From positions 1 through 64,000 of the forward strand of contig JADKFD010000017.1 of the NCBI GenBank assembly GCA_016717705.1: a DNA stretch of 64,000 nt, given 5' to 3'. Every line of letters begins with the position of its first letter. Positions within the stretch are counted from its first letter, which is position 1. The DNA comes from Rhodanobacteraceae bacterium (lineage in GTDB: Bacteria; Pseudomonadota; Gammaproteobacteria; Xanthomonadales; SZUA-5). This document shows positions 51,366-59,994 of the stretch, one piece after another. The translations under genes and the position numbers were made by a program. The notes under the pieces were generated by a model. That model was not told where the DNA came from. It did no database searches and worked only from the letters and a program-made list of their open reading frames with translations.

Positions 51366-53708
51366 ATGAGTGCGCAACTACTGCTCCCGCTGATGCTGGC
51401 CATACCGGCTGCGATCGCCGGTCTGCTGGGCAGTGGCCGGGTACGTCGGCGCTCGACTGCCACGCTGGTCTCGGCCGCAGCGCTGATCTGCGTGCTGTTG
51501 CTGGCGCTGACCCAGGTCAGTCCGATGTTGCACGGGCAAGTACTGCGTTGGTCCGTCGACTGGTTTCCCGCGCTGGGCCTGGACTTCAAGCTGCGTCTGG
51601 ATGCGCTGGCCTGGCTGTTCGTGCTGCTGATCAGCGGAATCGGCACGCTCGTGGTGGTCTATGCGAACTATTACCTGGGCAAGGACGAAGACACGCCGCG
51701 CTTCTACGCCGGTCTGCTGGCGTTCGCCGCCGCGATGCTCGGCGTGGTCACGGCCGGCAACTTGCTGTTGCTGGTGGTGTTCTGGGAATTCACCAGCCTG
51801 AGTTCATTCCTGTTGATCAGCTTCTGGAGTGACAAGCCCGAGGCACGGGCGGGCGCGAGCATGGCCTTGACCGTCACCGCGGGCGGCGGCCTGGCGCTGC
51901 TGGCCGGCGTGCTGCTGATCGGACAGGTAGTCGGCAGTCTGGATCTGGATGTGGTGCTCGGCGCCGGCGATCTGTTGCGCGCCGATCCGCGCTACCCGTG
52001 GATCCTCGGTCTGGTGCTGCTCGGCGCCTTCACCAAATCGGCGCAGTTTCCGTTTCATTTCTGGCTGCCGCAGGCGATGGCCGCACCGACCCCGGTCTCG
52101 GCCCTGCTGCACTCGGCGACGCTGGTCAAGGCCGGCGTCTTTCTGCTGGCGCGCCTGTACCCGGCGCTCTCGGGCACACCGGAGTGGCTGTATCTGGTGG
52201 CCGGAACCGGCCTGCTGACCCTGCTGATCGGTTCCTGGAAGGCCATTTTCCAGCACGACATCAAGGGCCTGCTGGCGTACTCGACGATCTCGCACCTGGG
52301 GCTGATCACGCTGCTGCTGGGCCTGGAATCGCCGCTGACCACGGTCGCGGCGGTGTTCCACATGATCAACCACGCCACCTTCAAGGCCTCGCTGTTCATG
52401 GCCGCCGGCATCATCGACCACGAATGCGGCACCCGCGACATGCGCCGCCTGCACGGCTTGATGAAGTTTCTGCCGTGGACCGGCGTGCTCGCCGTCTTCG
52501 CGGCCGCGGCAATGGCCGGCGTGCCGCTGCTGAACGGCTTCTTGTCCAAGGAGATGTTCTTCACCGAATCCCTGGCGGTGACGGGCCTGGGCATGTTCAA
52601 TGTCGTCGTGCCGCTGGGTGCGCTGCTCGCCGGCATGTTCGGCGTGGCCTACAGCACGCGCTTCATCCACGACGTCTTCTTCGGCCAGGCGCTGACGCCA
52701 CTCGCCCATGAGCCGCACGAACCACTGCGCTGGATGCGCTGGCCGGTCGAGGTTCTGGTGCTGCTGTGCATCGCGGTCGGCACTTTCCCGGCCTGGACCA
52801 TCAGCGGCATTCTCGACGCCGCGGCGGCTGCCGCCGCTGGCGCGCCGATGCCGGCCTACAGCCTGCGACTGTGGCATGGCTTCAACCTGCCCTTGCTGAT
52901 GAGCGGCATCGCTTTTGTCGGCGGGCTGGCCTTGTACTTTGCGATCTATCGCGGCGGCGGGCTGCATCGCCACCAGACTCGCGCGCTGGCGAGCGCAATT
53001 TTTCAGCGGGCGATGGCCGGGCTGACGACCCTCGCGCAACGCGCCCGCCGCGCGACAGAACTCGGCCTGACCATGCAATTGCGCGTGCTGCTGGTGAGCG
53101 GACTCGCGCTGGCGCTGAGCGCATCGCTGTTGAGTCCGGCGACGTGGCCCACGCCGGAGTTTCGCCTCGACGCCCCATGGCCGGCTTTGGCTGATCGCAG
53201 TCGGCATCGTCGTGCTGACGATCGCCGTGGTCGCCATGCATCGCCAGCGGGTGCGCGCCCTGGTGCTGCTGGGCGCCATCGGCCTTCTGGTCAGCGTCAG
53301 TTTCGCGCTGCTGTCCGCGCCCGATCTGGCCTTGACCCAGTTGCTGGTGGAGGTGGCCAGCGTGCTCTTGCTGCTGCTGGCCCTGCGCCGGCTGCCGCTG
53401 CAGGCACCTGCGGAACACGACGCGCCCAGGCGCAGTCTGGACGCGCTGATCGCCCTGAGCGTCGGCGGTGGCGTCGCCCTGCTCTGCCATCGGGTCCTGA
53501 CGCAACCGGCAATCAGCATCTCCGACTATTTTCTGCAGCAGGCGTTGCCGCTGGCCGGCGGCACCAATGCGGTCAACGTCATCATCGTCGACTTTCGCGG
53601 TCTCGATACGCTGGGAGAGATGACGGTTTTTGCGATTGCCGCGATTGTCGTGGCCGGATTGCTGCCCCGCTCCGCGCCGGCGCAATCGGGACACGCGGCT
53701 CTGCTTGA
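51366..53708 (+). CDS. mrpA: Mrp Na+/H+ antiporter subunit MrpA, 5' part of a frameshifted mrpAB
   Basis: The large NuoL-like subunit of the Mrp complex, which exchanges Na+ for H+. About 14 membrane helices are visible. Landmarks are FWEFTSLSSFLLISFW, GAFTKSAQFPFHFWLPQAM and FHMINHATFKASLFMAAG. After about residue 605 (near 53187) the frame leaves the family sequence and reads nonsense to 53708. Removing one T from the run at 53186-53188 gives PWPAWLIAVG and joins directly to the next frame. ATG at 51366. First gene of the operon. Confidence 0.88.
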   Translation: MSAQLLLPLMLAIPAAIAGLLGSGRVRRRSTATLVSAAALICVLLLALTQVSPMLHGQVLRWSVDWFPALGLDFKLRLDALAWLFVLLISGIGTLVVVYANYYLGKDEDTPRFYAGLLAFAAAMLGVVTAGNLLLLVVFWEFTSLSSFLLISFWSDKPEARAGASMALTVTAGGGLALLAGVLLIGQVVGSLDLDVVLGAGDLLRADPRYPWILGLVLLGAFTKSAQFPFHFWLPQAMAAPTPVSALLHSATLVKAGVFLLARLYPALSGTPEWLYLVAGTGLLTLLIGSWKAIFQHDIKGLLAYSTISHLGLITLLLGLESPLTTVAAVFHMINHATFKASLFMAAGIIDHECGTRDMRRLHGLMKFLPWTGVLAVFAAAAMAGVPLLNGFLSKEMFFTESLAVTGLGMFNVVVPLGALLAGMFGVAYSTRFIHDVFFGQALTPLAHEPHEPLRWMRWPVEVLVLLCIAVGTFPAWTISGILDAAAAAAAGAPMPAYSLRLWHGFNLPLLMSGIAFVGGLALYFAIYRGGGLHRHQTRALASAIFQRAMAGLTTLAQRARRATELGLTMQLRVLLVSGLALALSASLLSPATWPTPEFRLDAPWPALADRSRHRRADDRRGRHASPAGARPGAAGRHRPSGQRQFRAAVRARSGLDPVAGGGGQRALAAAGPAPAAAAGTCGTRRAQAQSGRADRPERRRWRRPALPSGPDATGNQHLRLFSAAGVAAGRRHQCGQRHHRRLSRSRYAGRDDGFCDCRDCRGRIAAPLRAGAIGTRGSA

Positions 53709-54159
53709 GTCTGCGCACCCACTGCTGCTGCGCACCTTGGCCACCTGGCTGCTGCCCTTCGCGCTGCTGATCTCGGTGTACCTGTTGCTGCGCGGGCACA
53801 ATCAACCGGGCGGCGGCTTCATCGGCGGCCTGACCGCCGCCGGCGCCATCGTGCTGCAGATCCTGGCGCGCGGCCGGGCGGAGTTTGATCGCCAGTTACG
53901 CTGGCCGTGGAAGGCACTGCTGGTCAGCGGTCTTCTGCTGGCGGTGGCGACGGCCGCCGCTGCCTGGGCCTTCGACTACCCGTTCCTGACCAGCTATTAC
54001 CAATATGCGCAGCTGCCGCTGATCGGCAAGTTGCCCTTGGCCAGCGTGTTCCTGTTTGACCTCGGGGTCTATCTGGTGGTGGCCGCGGGCACCGTGTACG
54101 CCCTGTCGGCACTGGCGGGTAGCGTCGAGCACGGCCGGGAGGCGCCATGGAACTACTGA
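53212..54159 (+). CDS. mrpB: MrpA C-terminus fused to MrpB, 3' part of mrpAB
   Basis: Continues mrpA in the +1 frame (family sequence begins near 53188). The first part is the MrpA C-terminal region (APDLALTQLLVEVASVLLLL, GGTNAVNVIIVDFRGLDTLGEM). The second part is MrpB (LLRGHNQPGGGFIGGLTAAGA). A-B fusion is the hallmark of group-2 Mrp systems, giving six instead of seven genes. Overlaps mrpC by 13 bases. Whether both fragments are made as separate proteins is unknown; the fused gene would encode about 930 residues. Confidence 0.85.
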   Translation: MLTIAVVAMHRQRVRALVLLGAIGLLVSVSFALLSAPDLALTQLLVEVASVLLLLLALRRLPLQAPAEHDAPRRSLDALIALSVGGGVALLCHRVLTQPAISISDYFLQQALPLAGGTNAVNVIIVDFRGLDTLGEMTVFAIAAIVVAGLLPRSAPAQSGHAALLESAHPLLLRTLATWLLPFALLISVYLLLRGHNQPGGGFIGGLTAAGAIVLQILARGRAEFDRQLRWPWKALLVSGLLLAVATAAAAWAFDYPFLTSYYQYAQLPLIGKLPLASVFLFDLGVYLVVAAGTVYALSALAGSVEHGREAPWNY

Positions 54160-54500
54160 TCTCCCTGTGCGTCGGCACGCTTGCCGCCGGCGGCGTCTAT
54201 CTGCTGCTGCGTCCGCGCAGCTTCGAGGTGGTGCTGGGCCTGACCCTGTTGTCCTACGCGATCAACCTTTTGATCTTCGCGATGGGCCGGCTCAGCGTCG
54301 ATCGCGCCCCGATCCTGCGCGACGGAGTGGCGCCGACCCTCGCCAACTACGCCGATCCGCTGCCGCAGGCGCTGGTGCTGACGGCGATCGTCATCAGTTT
54401 TGCGATGACCGCGGTGCTGATCGTGCTGGCCATGCGCGCGCACGCGCAACTGGGCTCGGATCGGGTCGATGCCGGCGACGATGAGGCCGGCGACCGATGA
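54147..54500 (+). CDS. mrpC: Mrp antiporter subunit MrpC
   Basis: A 117-residue NuoK-like membrane protein with three helices. GTLAAGGVYLLLRPRSFEVVLGLTLLS is the first two, and PLPQALVLTAIVISFAMTAVL is the third. It overlaps mrpAB and mrpD (ATGA at 54497), so translation is coupled. Confidence 0.9.
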   Translation: MELLISLCVGTLAAGGVYLLLRPRSFEVVLGLTLLSYAINLLIFAMGRLSVDRAPILRDGVAPTLANYADPLPQALVLTAIVISFAMTAVLIVLAMRAHAQLGSDRVDAGDDEAGDR

Positions 54501-55999
54501 ATTCGCACCTGCTGGCCTTGCCGATTGCGCTGCCGCTGCTGGCTGGCGCCTTGCTGCTGGGCAGCGAGCGGCTGCATGCGAGCACGCGTCGACGCCTGTC
54601 GCTGCTCGCCAGCGCCTGCGGCCTGCTGCTCGCGCTGCGCCTGCTGGATCACGCACTCGAGGCTGGCACCGTGGTGTCGGCGATGGGCAATTGGCCCACC
54701 CGGATCGGCATCGTGCTGGTGCTCGATCCGCTGGCTGCGCTGATGTTGTGCCTGACCGGTGTTCTCGGCTGCGTGGCTGCACTGCACGGCGTAAACGCCG
54801 ACCATGACGGCGCCCGCTGGCATGGTCTGCTGCAGTTCCAGCTGATGGGATTGAACGGCGCCTTCCTGACCGGCGATCTGTTCAACCTGTTCGTCAGCTT
54901 CGAGGTCCTGCTGATTTCTTCCTATGGACTGCTGCTGGCCAGCACCGGCCGCAGTTCCATCCGCGCGGGTGTCGGCTATGTGCTGATCAACCTCGCCGGA
55001 TCGAGCGTGTTCCTGGTGGCGCTGGCACTGGTCTACGGCTGCGCCGGCACGCTGAACATGGCGGACCTGGGCGCCGCGCTCGGCCAGATGTCGCCAAAGC
55101 AACAGGCTTTGATGCAGGTCGCCGGCGCATTGCTGATGCTGGTGTTTGCGATCAAGGCAGCCCTGTTGCCGCTGTGTTTCTGGCTGCCTGGCGGTTACGC
55201 GGCGGCCAGCGGGGCGGTCGCCGCGCTGTTTGCGGTGCTGACCAAGGTTGGCTTGTACGCGCTGCTGCGGGTCGGCTCCACGGTCTATGGCAGCGCCGCC
55301 GACGACGCCTTCGCCCTGCTGTTGCCGGTCGGGCTGGCCACGCTGGCGCTCGGCGCGCTCGGGGCGCTGGCCGCGCCGGACCTCGGTCGCTTCGCGGCGC
55401 ACACGGTGATCACCTCGGCGGGCACCGGCATGGTGGCTTTTGCCATCGGCAGCGAGGCCTCGGTGGCTGCAGGAATCAGCTACCTGTTGCCGTCCAGCCT
55501 GGCCTCGGCCCTGCTGTTCCTGCTGGCCGATCAGCTGCGGAACATGCGCGGCGGCAGCGACCGGTTGCAGGCCTTCGGCGCGCCTGCGCCTGCGGCCGCG
55601 CTGAAGGTCATGCTGTTCGTGGCCTTGCTGGCGGTCAGCAGCGTGCCGCCCTTCCCCGGCTTTCTGGCCAAGGCGCTGTTGCTGAACGCATCTGCGGCGA
55701 TTGTCGTGTGGCCGATCCTGCTCGGCGCCAGTCTGGTGCTGCTGCTGGCGTCGATGCGCGGCTTTGCCATGATCGCCTGGAAGCGCAGCGCGCCGCCGCC
55801 GGGCGTCGCGCCTGACGGGCTCCGTGGCGGCTGGCTGGCGCCCGTGCTGCTGATCGCGATCATCGCCGGCATGAGCGTGGCCATGGCACCGCTGTATCGA
55901 ATCGCGGAAATGGCGGCGCAATCCGCGCTCGACCCCAGCGCCATCGCCAACGCCCAGCAGCGCGCGACAATCCTGCCGCGTCCACCGGTGGCGCCATGA
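54497..55999 (+). CDS. mrpD: Mrp antiporter subunit MrpD
   Basis: A 500-residue NuoN/NuoM-like channel subunit with about 14 helices. NLFVSFEVLLISSYGLLLA carries the conserved Glu. FAIKAALLPLCFWLPGGYAAASGAVAALFA, cited in part here as FWLPGGYAAASGAVAALF, contains the Lys-bearing helix, and SVPPFPGFLAKALL follows. Overlaps its neighbours by four bases on each side. Confidence 0.92.
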   Translation: MNSHLLALPIALPLLAGALLLGSERLHASTRRRLSLLASACGLLLALRLLDHALEAGTVVSAMGNWPTRIGIVLVLDPLAALMLCLTGVLGCVAALHGVNADHDGARWHGLLQFQLMGLNGAFLTGDLFNLFVSFEVLLISSYGLLLASTGRSSIRAGVGYVLINLAGSSVFLVALALVYGCAGTLNMADLGAALGQMSPKQQALMQVAGALLMLVFAIKAALLPLCFWLPGGYAAASGAVAALFAVLTKVGLYALLRVGSTVYGSAADDAFALLLPVGLATLALGALGALAAPDLGRFAAHTVITSAGTGMVAFAIGSEASVAAGISYLLPSSLASALLFLLADQLRNMRGGSDRLQAFGAPAPAAALKVMLFVALLAVSSVPPFPGFLAKALLLNASAAIVVWPILLGASLVLLLASMRGFAMIAWKRSAPPPGVAPDGLRGGWLAPVLLIAIIAGMSVAMAPLYRIAEMAAQSALDPSAIANAQQRATILPRPPVAP

Positions 56000-56490
56000 G
56001 CCGTCTGTTGCCACATCCGTGGTTGAGCCTGGCGCTGGCGATCAGCTGGTGTGCCTTGAACGCCTCGCTGCACCCGGCCCAGCTGCTGCTGGCGGCAGCG
56101 CTGGGCGGGCTCATTCCCATACTACTGCGCGCCAGTTTGCCGACCTCGCAACGTCCGGGCCGTCCGTGGTTGATGCTGCGGTTGCTGGCGCATTTCGCCA
56201 TCGACGTGGTGATCGCAAACCTGCAGGTGGCGCGACTGGTGATCGATGTGCGCCGACCGGTGCGCAGCGTCGACGTCTGGTTTCCGCTGCAGTTGCAAGA
56301 GCCGCTGGGATTGAGTCTGCTCGCGCTGTTGATCAGCATGACCCCGGGAACGCTCGCCAGCGCCTTTCGCGACGACCAGCGCTCCTTGCGCCTGCACATA
56401 CTCGACTGCGATGACCCGGCAGCGGTGGTGGCCACCATCGAGGAACGCTACGAGCGGCCGTTGCGACAGATTTTTGGAGAAACGACGTGA
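55996..56490 (+). CDS. mrpE: Mrp antiporter subunit MrpE
   Basis: A 164-residue subunit with an N-terminal helical pair (WLSLALAISWCALNASLHPAQ, LLLAAALGGLIPILL) and the diagnostic SMTPGTLASAF segment, followed by a soluble C-terminal domain (LHILDCDDPAAVVATIEERYE). It sits on ATGA overlaps within the operon. Confidence 0.9.
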   Translation: MSRLLPHPWLSLALAISWCALNASLHPAQLLLAAALGGLIPILLRASLPTSQRPGRPWLMLRLLAHFAIDVVIANLQVARLVIDVRRPVRSVDVWFPLQLQEPLGLSLLALLISMTPGTLASAFRDDQRSLRLHILDCDDPAAVVATIEERYERPLRQIFGETT

Positions 56491-57110
56491 TCACGCTGAC
56501 CGTGCTGCCCTGGGTCTGGATGCTGCTGGGCGCTGCCTTCGTCATTGCGCTATGGCGGCTGCTGCGTGGCCCGAGCCTGCCCGACCGCGTGCTGGCGCTG
56601 GATACCGCCTACGTGCTGGCAATGGCCGGACTGTTGCTGCATGGCCTGGTGAGCGGCTCGACCGTGTTGTTCGAGGCCGCGCTGGTGATTGCCCTGCTGG
56701 GCTTCGTCGCCACGGTGGCCTTCGCGCGCTTCATCGAAGGCGAGGCGCCGGATGATGATGCCGCTCTGGCTGGATCTGCTGGTTGCAGCATTGTTGACGC
56801 TGGGGGCGCTGTTTGCGCTGCTCGGCAGCCTGGGCCTGCTGCGCTTTGGCGATTTCATGCAGCGCCTGCATGGCCCGACCAAGGTCACCACGCTGGGTAT
56901 CGGCTGCATCGCGCTGGCGCTGATCGCAGTTCGCCTGTGGCACGGCGCTGTCGATGGGCGCGAAGTGCTGGTGTGTCTGCTGGTGCTGGTCACGGCGCCG
57001 GTGAACGGCATGTTGCTGGCCCGCGCGCATGCGGCCAAGGGACGCCGACGCGAGAGCCAGCAAGCTCCCGGCGCGTGACGGCTGCTACTGGGACAATCCC
57101 TGAACGCTGA
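56487..57110 (+). CDS. mrpF: Mrp antiporter subunit MrpF with out-of-frame C-terminal extension
   Basis: The first 88 or so residues (about 56487-56750) are a normal three-helix MrpF, with RGPSLPDRVLALDT and ALVIALLGFVATVAFARFIEGE. The family usually ends there at about 90 residues. Here the frame has no stop and runs to 57110, overlapping all of mrpG in another frame and adding about 115 low-complexity residues. TGA codons in the next frame (56753-56758) suggest a one-base deletion upstream of them, or a genuine loss of the stop. Confidence 0.75.
   Translation: MITLTVLPWVWMLLGAAFVIALWRLLRGPSLPDRVLALDTAYVLAMAGLLLHGLVSGSTVLFEAALVIALLGFVATVAFARFIEGEAPDDDAALAGSAGCSIVDAGGAVCAARQPGPAALWRFHAAPAWPDQGHHAGYRLHRAGADRSSPVARRCRWARSAGVSAGAGHGAGERHVAGPRACGQGTPTREPASSRRVTAATGTIPER
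56752..57078 (+). CDS. mrpG: Mrp antiporter subunit MrpG
   Basis: A 108-residue subunit with three helices. LRFGDFMQRLHGPTKVTTLG is the family signature, with the conserved Asp and Gly residues, and VTAPVNGMLLARAHAA is the last helix. It starts at one of three consecutive ATG codons (56752, 56755, 56758), all within the mrpF 3' end. Last gene of the Mrp operon. Confidence 0.88.
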   Translation: MMMPLWLDLLVAALLTLGALFALLGSLGLLRFGDFMQRLHGPTKVTTLGIGCIALALIAVRLWHGAVDGREVLVCLLVLVTAPVNGMLLARAHAAKGRRRESQQAPGA

Positions 57111-57519
57111 GCTGATCGCCCAGTTTGGCGCCGATGCGCTCGGTAGTGCCCGCATTGAGCTCCAGCACGTAACGCGCAGGCGCCTGACTGGGATAGCTCG
57201 GGCAACGATCGCCCAGCGAGCATGGCGGCGTGTTCAGACTCCAGCCGACCAGGGTCCAGGCGTTGTCGAAATACAGGATATCGAGCGGAATCTTGGTGTT
57301 CTTCATCCAGAACGCCTGCGCTTCCTGGCGCTCGAACAGGAACAGCATGCCGGCATCGGCGGCCATCTGATCGCGGTACATCAGGCCGCGCGCGCGCTCA
57401 CTGTCGTCGGCGGCGATTTCCACATTGAAGGTCTGATCGCGCAGGGTCACGGTCACCGCAGCGTGGGTACAGGCGGTCGTCGCGGCCAGAGTCACAAACA
57501 GGATCAACAGCCAGCGCAT
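57085..57519 (-). CDS. exported DUF192 protein
   Basis: A 144-residue secreted protein with a signal peptide (1-19, TTACTHAA; a lipobox is possible at Cys17). The DUF192 core follows: SERARGLMYRDQM, LFLFERQEAQAFWMKNTKIPLDILY and ARYVLELNAG. Function is unknown for the family. Convergent with mrpG with a six-base gap. The start at 57519 is chosen because the signal peptide begins there. Confidence 0.87.
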   Translation of the reverse strand: MRWLLILFVTLAATTACTHAAVTVTLRDQTFNVEIAADDSERARGLMYRDQMAADAGMLFLFERQEAQAFWMKNTKIPLDILYFDNAWTLVGWSLNTPPCSLGDRCPSYPSQAPARYVLELNAGTTERIGAKLGDQLSVQGLSQ

Positions 57520-57875
57520 GGGGGTTCGCCTTTGAGGGTGGCGATGCATGCTAGCGCCGTGCGCCGGGTCGCGCAGCAAACAGCGACGCCACATGTGGGA
57601 GCCCATTTCAATTCGAGAATCGACAAACCTCGGCTGCTACCTGGGGCTGCGCCCCAGGCTGGGATTGGCTGGGCCTTGCGCCCAATAAAGATCCATCCGC
57701 GACACCCCCGATTTCTGCTCGCCCGACCGGAAGAATCGGCTGCGAAATCGGCATCCCCAGTGCAGGACCGAGCTCTGTCGCTCGCATTGCCGCTGTCATG
57801 TTTGAGCGTCATCATTCGCGGCCCGTTGCGTTCGGCCAGCCCCGGCCGTCGTCGGTGCTCCGGAGTCGTGTATCC
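57520..57875. other. nhaD upstream region with hairpins; possible structured leader
   Basis: 356 bases without a convincing gene. Two strong hairpins occur: CCTGGGGCTGCGCCCCAGG (57640-57658) and TGGGCCTTGCGCCCA (57670-57684). They may be another palindromic repeat or part of a leader for nhaD. I could not match them to a known sodium, lithium or pH-sensing RNA. Confidence 0.4.
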
Positions 57876-59300
57876 ATGCTGATGTCGTGCAGGCGTGTTC
57901 TGGTCCTGGTCGCGCTGTTGCTGGCGAGTTCGCCACTCTTGGCGTCCACCACGGCCAGCGCCACCGCCGAGCACTTCGGACTCGCGGGAACCTGGGTGGG
58001 CTGGGCCACCGTGGCGGTCTTCCTGATCGCCTACACCCTGGTGGTCTTCGAGGAGAAGCTGCACCTGCCCAAGAGCAAACCGGTGCTGCTCGGCGCAGGC
58101 ACCATCTGGCTGCTGATCGCCGGCTATCTCACAGCGGCCGGTGGCTTTCCGGAGGATGCGGCAAAGCACGCTTTTGAAGCGGTGTTTCTGGAATTCACCC
58201 AGTTGTTCTTCTTTCTGATCGTCGCGATGACCTTCGTCTCGGCGATGACCGAGCGCAATGTCTTCGAATCGCTGCGCGCCGAGCTGGTCTCGCGCGGACT
58301 GTCCTACCGCGCCCTGTTCTGGCTCACCGGAGTCATCAGCTTCTTCCTGTCGGCGGTCCTCGACAACCTGACCACGGCGCTGATCATGAGCGCGGTCATC
58401 CTCGCCTGCGCCGCAGGGAACACACGCTTCGTCACGCTGGCCTTCATCAACCTGGTGATCGCGGCCAATGCCGGCGGCGCCTGGTGCGCCTTTGGCGACA
58501 TCACCACGCTGATGGTGTGGCAGGCACACCGAGTCGAGTTCTTCGAGTTTTTCCGGATATTCGTTCCCTCGGTCGTCAATTTCCTGGTCCCCGCGGCGAT
58601 CATGTATTTCGCCGTGCCGCTTGGCACCCCGCCCTCGGCGCGCGACGATGCCGACCTCAAACCGGGGGCGATCGGCGTCTGCGTGCTGTTCGGCGTGACC
58701 ATCGCCATCACCGTGACCGGCAAGCAGGTCCTGCACATGCCGACGGTCTTCGGCATGATGTTCGGACTCGCCCTGCTCGGCGCCTACGCTTTCCAGATCA
58801 AGCGGCGCGAGACCAAATCGAACGTCGACTCGGCGTTCAACATCTTCCAGATCATCGCCAAGGCCGAATGGGACACCTTGCTGTTCTTCTTCGGCGTACT
58901 GATGTGCGTGGGTGGACTCAAGGCGGTGGGCATCCTGGCGCTGGCATCGGATCACGTTTACACCGTCTGGGGCCACACCTGGGCCAATGTGGCGATGGGC
59001 ACGCTGTCGGCCGTGGTCGACAACATCCCGATCATGTACGCCGTGCTGCAGATGAACCCGCCGATGGATCACGGCCAGTGGCTGCTGATCACGCTGACCG
59101 CGGGCGTGGGCGGCAGCATGCTCAGCGTGGGTTCGGCGGCCGGTGTTGCCCTGATGGGCGCCTCAAAAGGCCACTACACCTTCATGGGACACCTGCGCTG
59201 GAGCTGGGCCATCGCGCTGGGTTATGCGCTGAGCATCCTCACGCACCTGTGGTGGAACGCCACCTATTTCACCAATGGCATCGGGCATGCGGGGCCGTGA
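57876..59300 (+). CDS. nhaD: NhaD-type Na+/H+ antiporter
   Basis: A 474-residue sodium/proton antiporter of the inner membrane. After a signal-like first helix (6-24) there are about 12 helices. Landmarks are FLEFTQLFFFLIVAMTFVSA, AVLDNLTTALIMSAVI, NAGGAWCAFGDITTLMVWQ and AVVDNIPIMYAVL, which are characteristic of NhaD, including the paired Asp residues expected in the ion path. It probably exports Na+ (or Li+) using the proton gradient. The start at 57876 (MLMSCRRV) is preferred; an earlier in-frame Met would precede the signal-like helix. Confidence 0.93.
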   Translation: MLMSCRRVLVLVALLLASSPLLASTTASATAEHFGLAGTWVGWATVAVFLIAYTLVVFEEKLHLPKSKPVLLGAGTIWLLIAGYLTAAGGFPEDAAKHAFEAVFLEFTQLFFFLIVAMTFVSAMTERNVFESLRAELVSRGLSYRALFWLTGVISFFLSAVLDNLTTALIMSAVILACAAGNTRFVTLAFINLVIAANAGGAWCAFGDITTLMVWQAHRVEFFEFFRIFVPSVVNFLVPAAIMYFAVPLGTPPSARDDADLKPGAIGVCVLFGVTIAITVTGKQVLHMPTVFGMMFGLALLGAYAFQIKRRETKSNVDSAFNIFQIIAKAEWDTLLFFFGVLMCVGGLKAVGILALASDHVYTVWGHTWANVAMGTLSAVVDNIPIMYAVLQMNPPMDHGQWLLITLTAGVGGSMLSVGSAAGVALMGASKGHYTFMGHLRWSWAIALGYALSILTHLWWNATYFTNGIGHAGP

Positions 59301-59317
59301 CCAAGGGAACGGGCAAG

Positions 59318-59395
59318 GGCATCGCGCGCAAGCGCGCTCCTACAATTCTGGCGTGAACCTACGGCACTTTGTAGGAGCGCGCTTGCGCGCGATGT
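59318..59395. repeat. REP-like palindrome pair, family R1 (copy g)
   Basis: Inverted pair (59318-59345, 59369-59395) filling the gap between the convergent nhaD and AlkB-like genes. Confidence 0.85.
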
Positions 59396-59397
59396 TT

Positions 59398-59994
59398 CTA
59401 GGCGAACAACACCCGAAACGTCAGATTGATGCGCTCGCCGACTTCGGTGCGGGTCTTGTGGATGGCGTGCTGGTAGAACTGCTGCGTACGACCCGCCATC
59501 CACAACAATGAACCATGCTCCAGTGCAACGGCCACTGGCGCGCTGCCATCCCCGCGGCGCCTGCGAAAGCGCATCTGCCGCGTCGCGCCCAGGCTGACCG
59601 AGGCAATCACCGGCTCCGCGCCCAGTTCCGGCTCATCGTCCGCGTGCCATCCCATGCTGTCGCGGCCATCGCGGTAGCGGTTGGCGAGCACACTGTTGAA
59701 GTCGATCCCGGACTCCGCGCGCAAGCGTGCGCGCAGCACCGCCAGCGTCGGCGTCCACGGCAGCGGCTCGTGGCGCACCCGCGAATAGGTATAGCTAGCG
59801 CCCGGATCGCCGATCCACGCCGACAACCGCGGCGACGGCAACTCGCGGCCAAAAATTCGCACGTGATGCTGGGTCCAGCGTATCTCGTCGATCAGCGCTC
59901 GCAGCAACACATCGGCTGCCGCTTCGGGCAGCCAGTCTGGTTGATAGCGCACATCGGCATCCGCCAGCGCGATGCGCTGCGGGTCAGCACTCAC
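59398..59994 (-). CDS. AlkB-like Fe(II)/2-oxoglutarate dioxygenase
   Basis: A 198-residue oxidative demethylase of the AlkB superfamily, which repairs alkylated bases using Fe(II), 2-oxoglutarate and O2. The iron ligands are HxD in GWHADDEPELG and the later His in QHAIHKT; Arg in RINLTFR binds 2-oxoglutarate. ASVSLGATRQMRFRR supports the short AlkB-like type. The GTG start overlaps the YegP gene's stop (GTGA), so the two are translated together. Confidence 0.9.
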   Translation of the reverse strand: MSADPQRIALADADVRYQPDWLPEAAADVLLRALIDEIRWTQHHVRIFGRELPSPRLSAWIGDPGASYTYSRVRHEPLPWTPTLAVLRARLRAESGIDFNSVLANRYRDGRDSMGWHADDEPELGAEPVIASVSLGATRQMRFRRRRGDGSAPVAVALEHGSLLWMAGRTQQFYQHAIHKTRTEVGERINLTFRVLFA

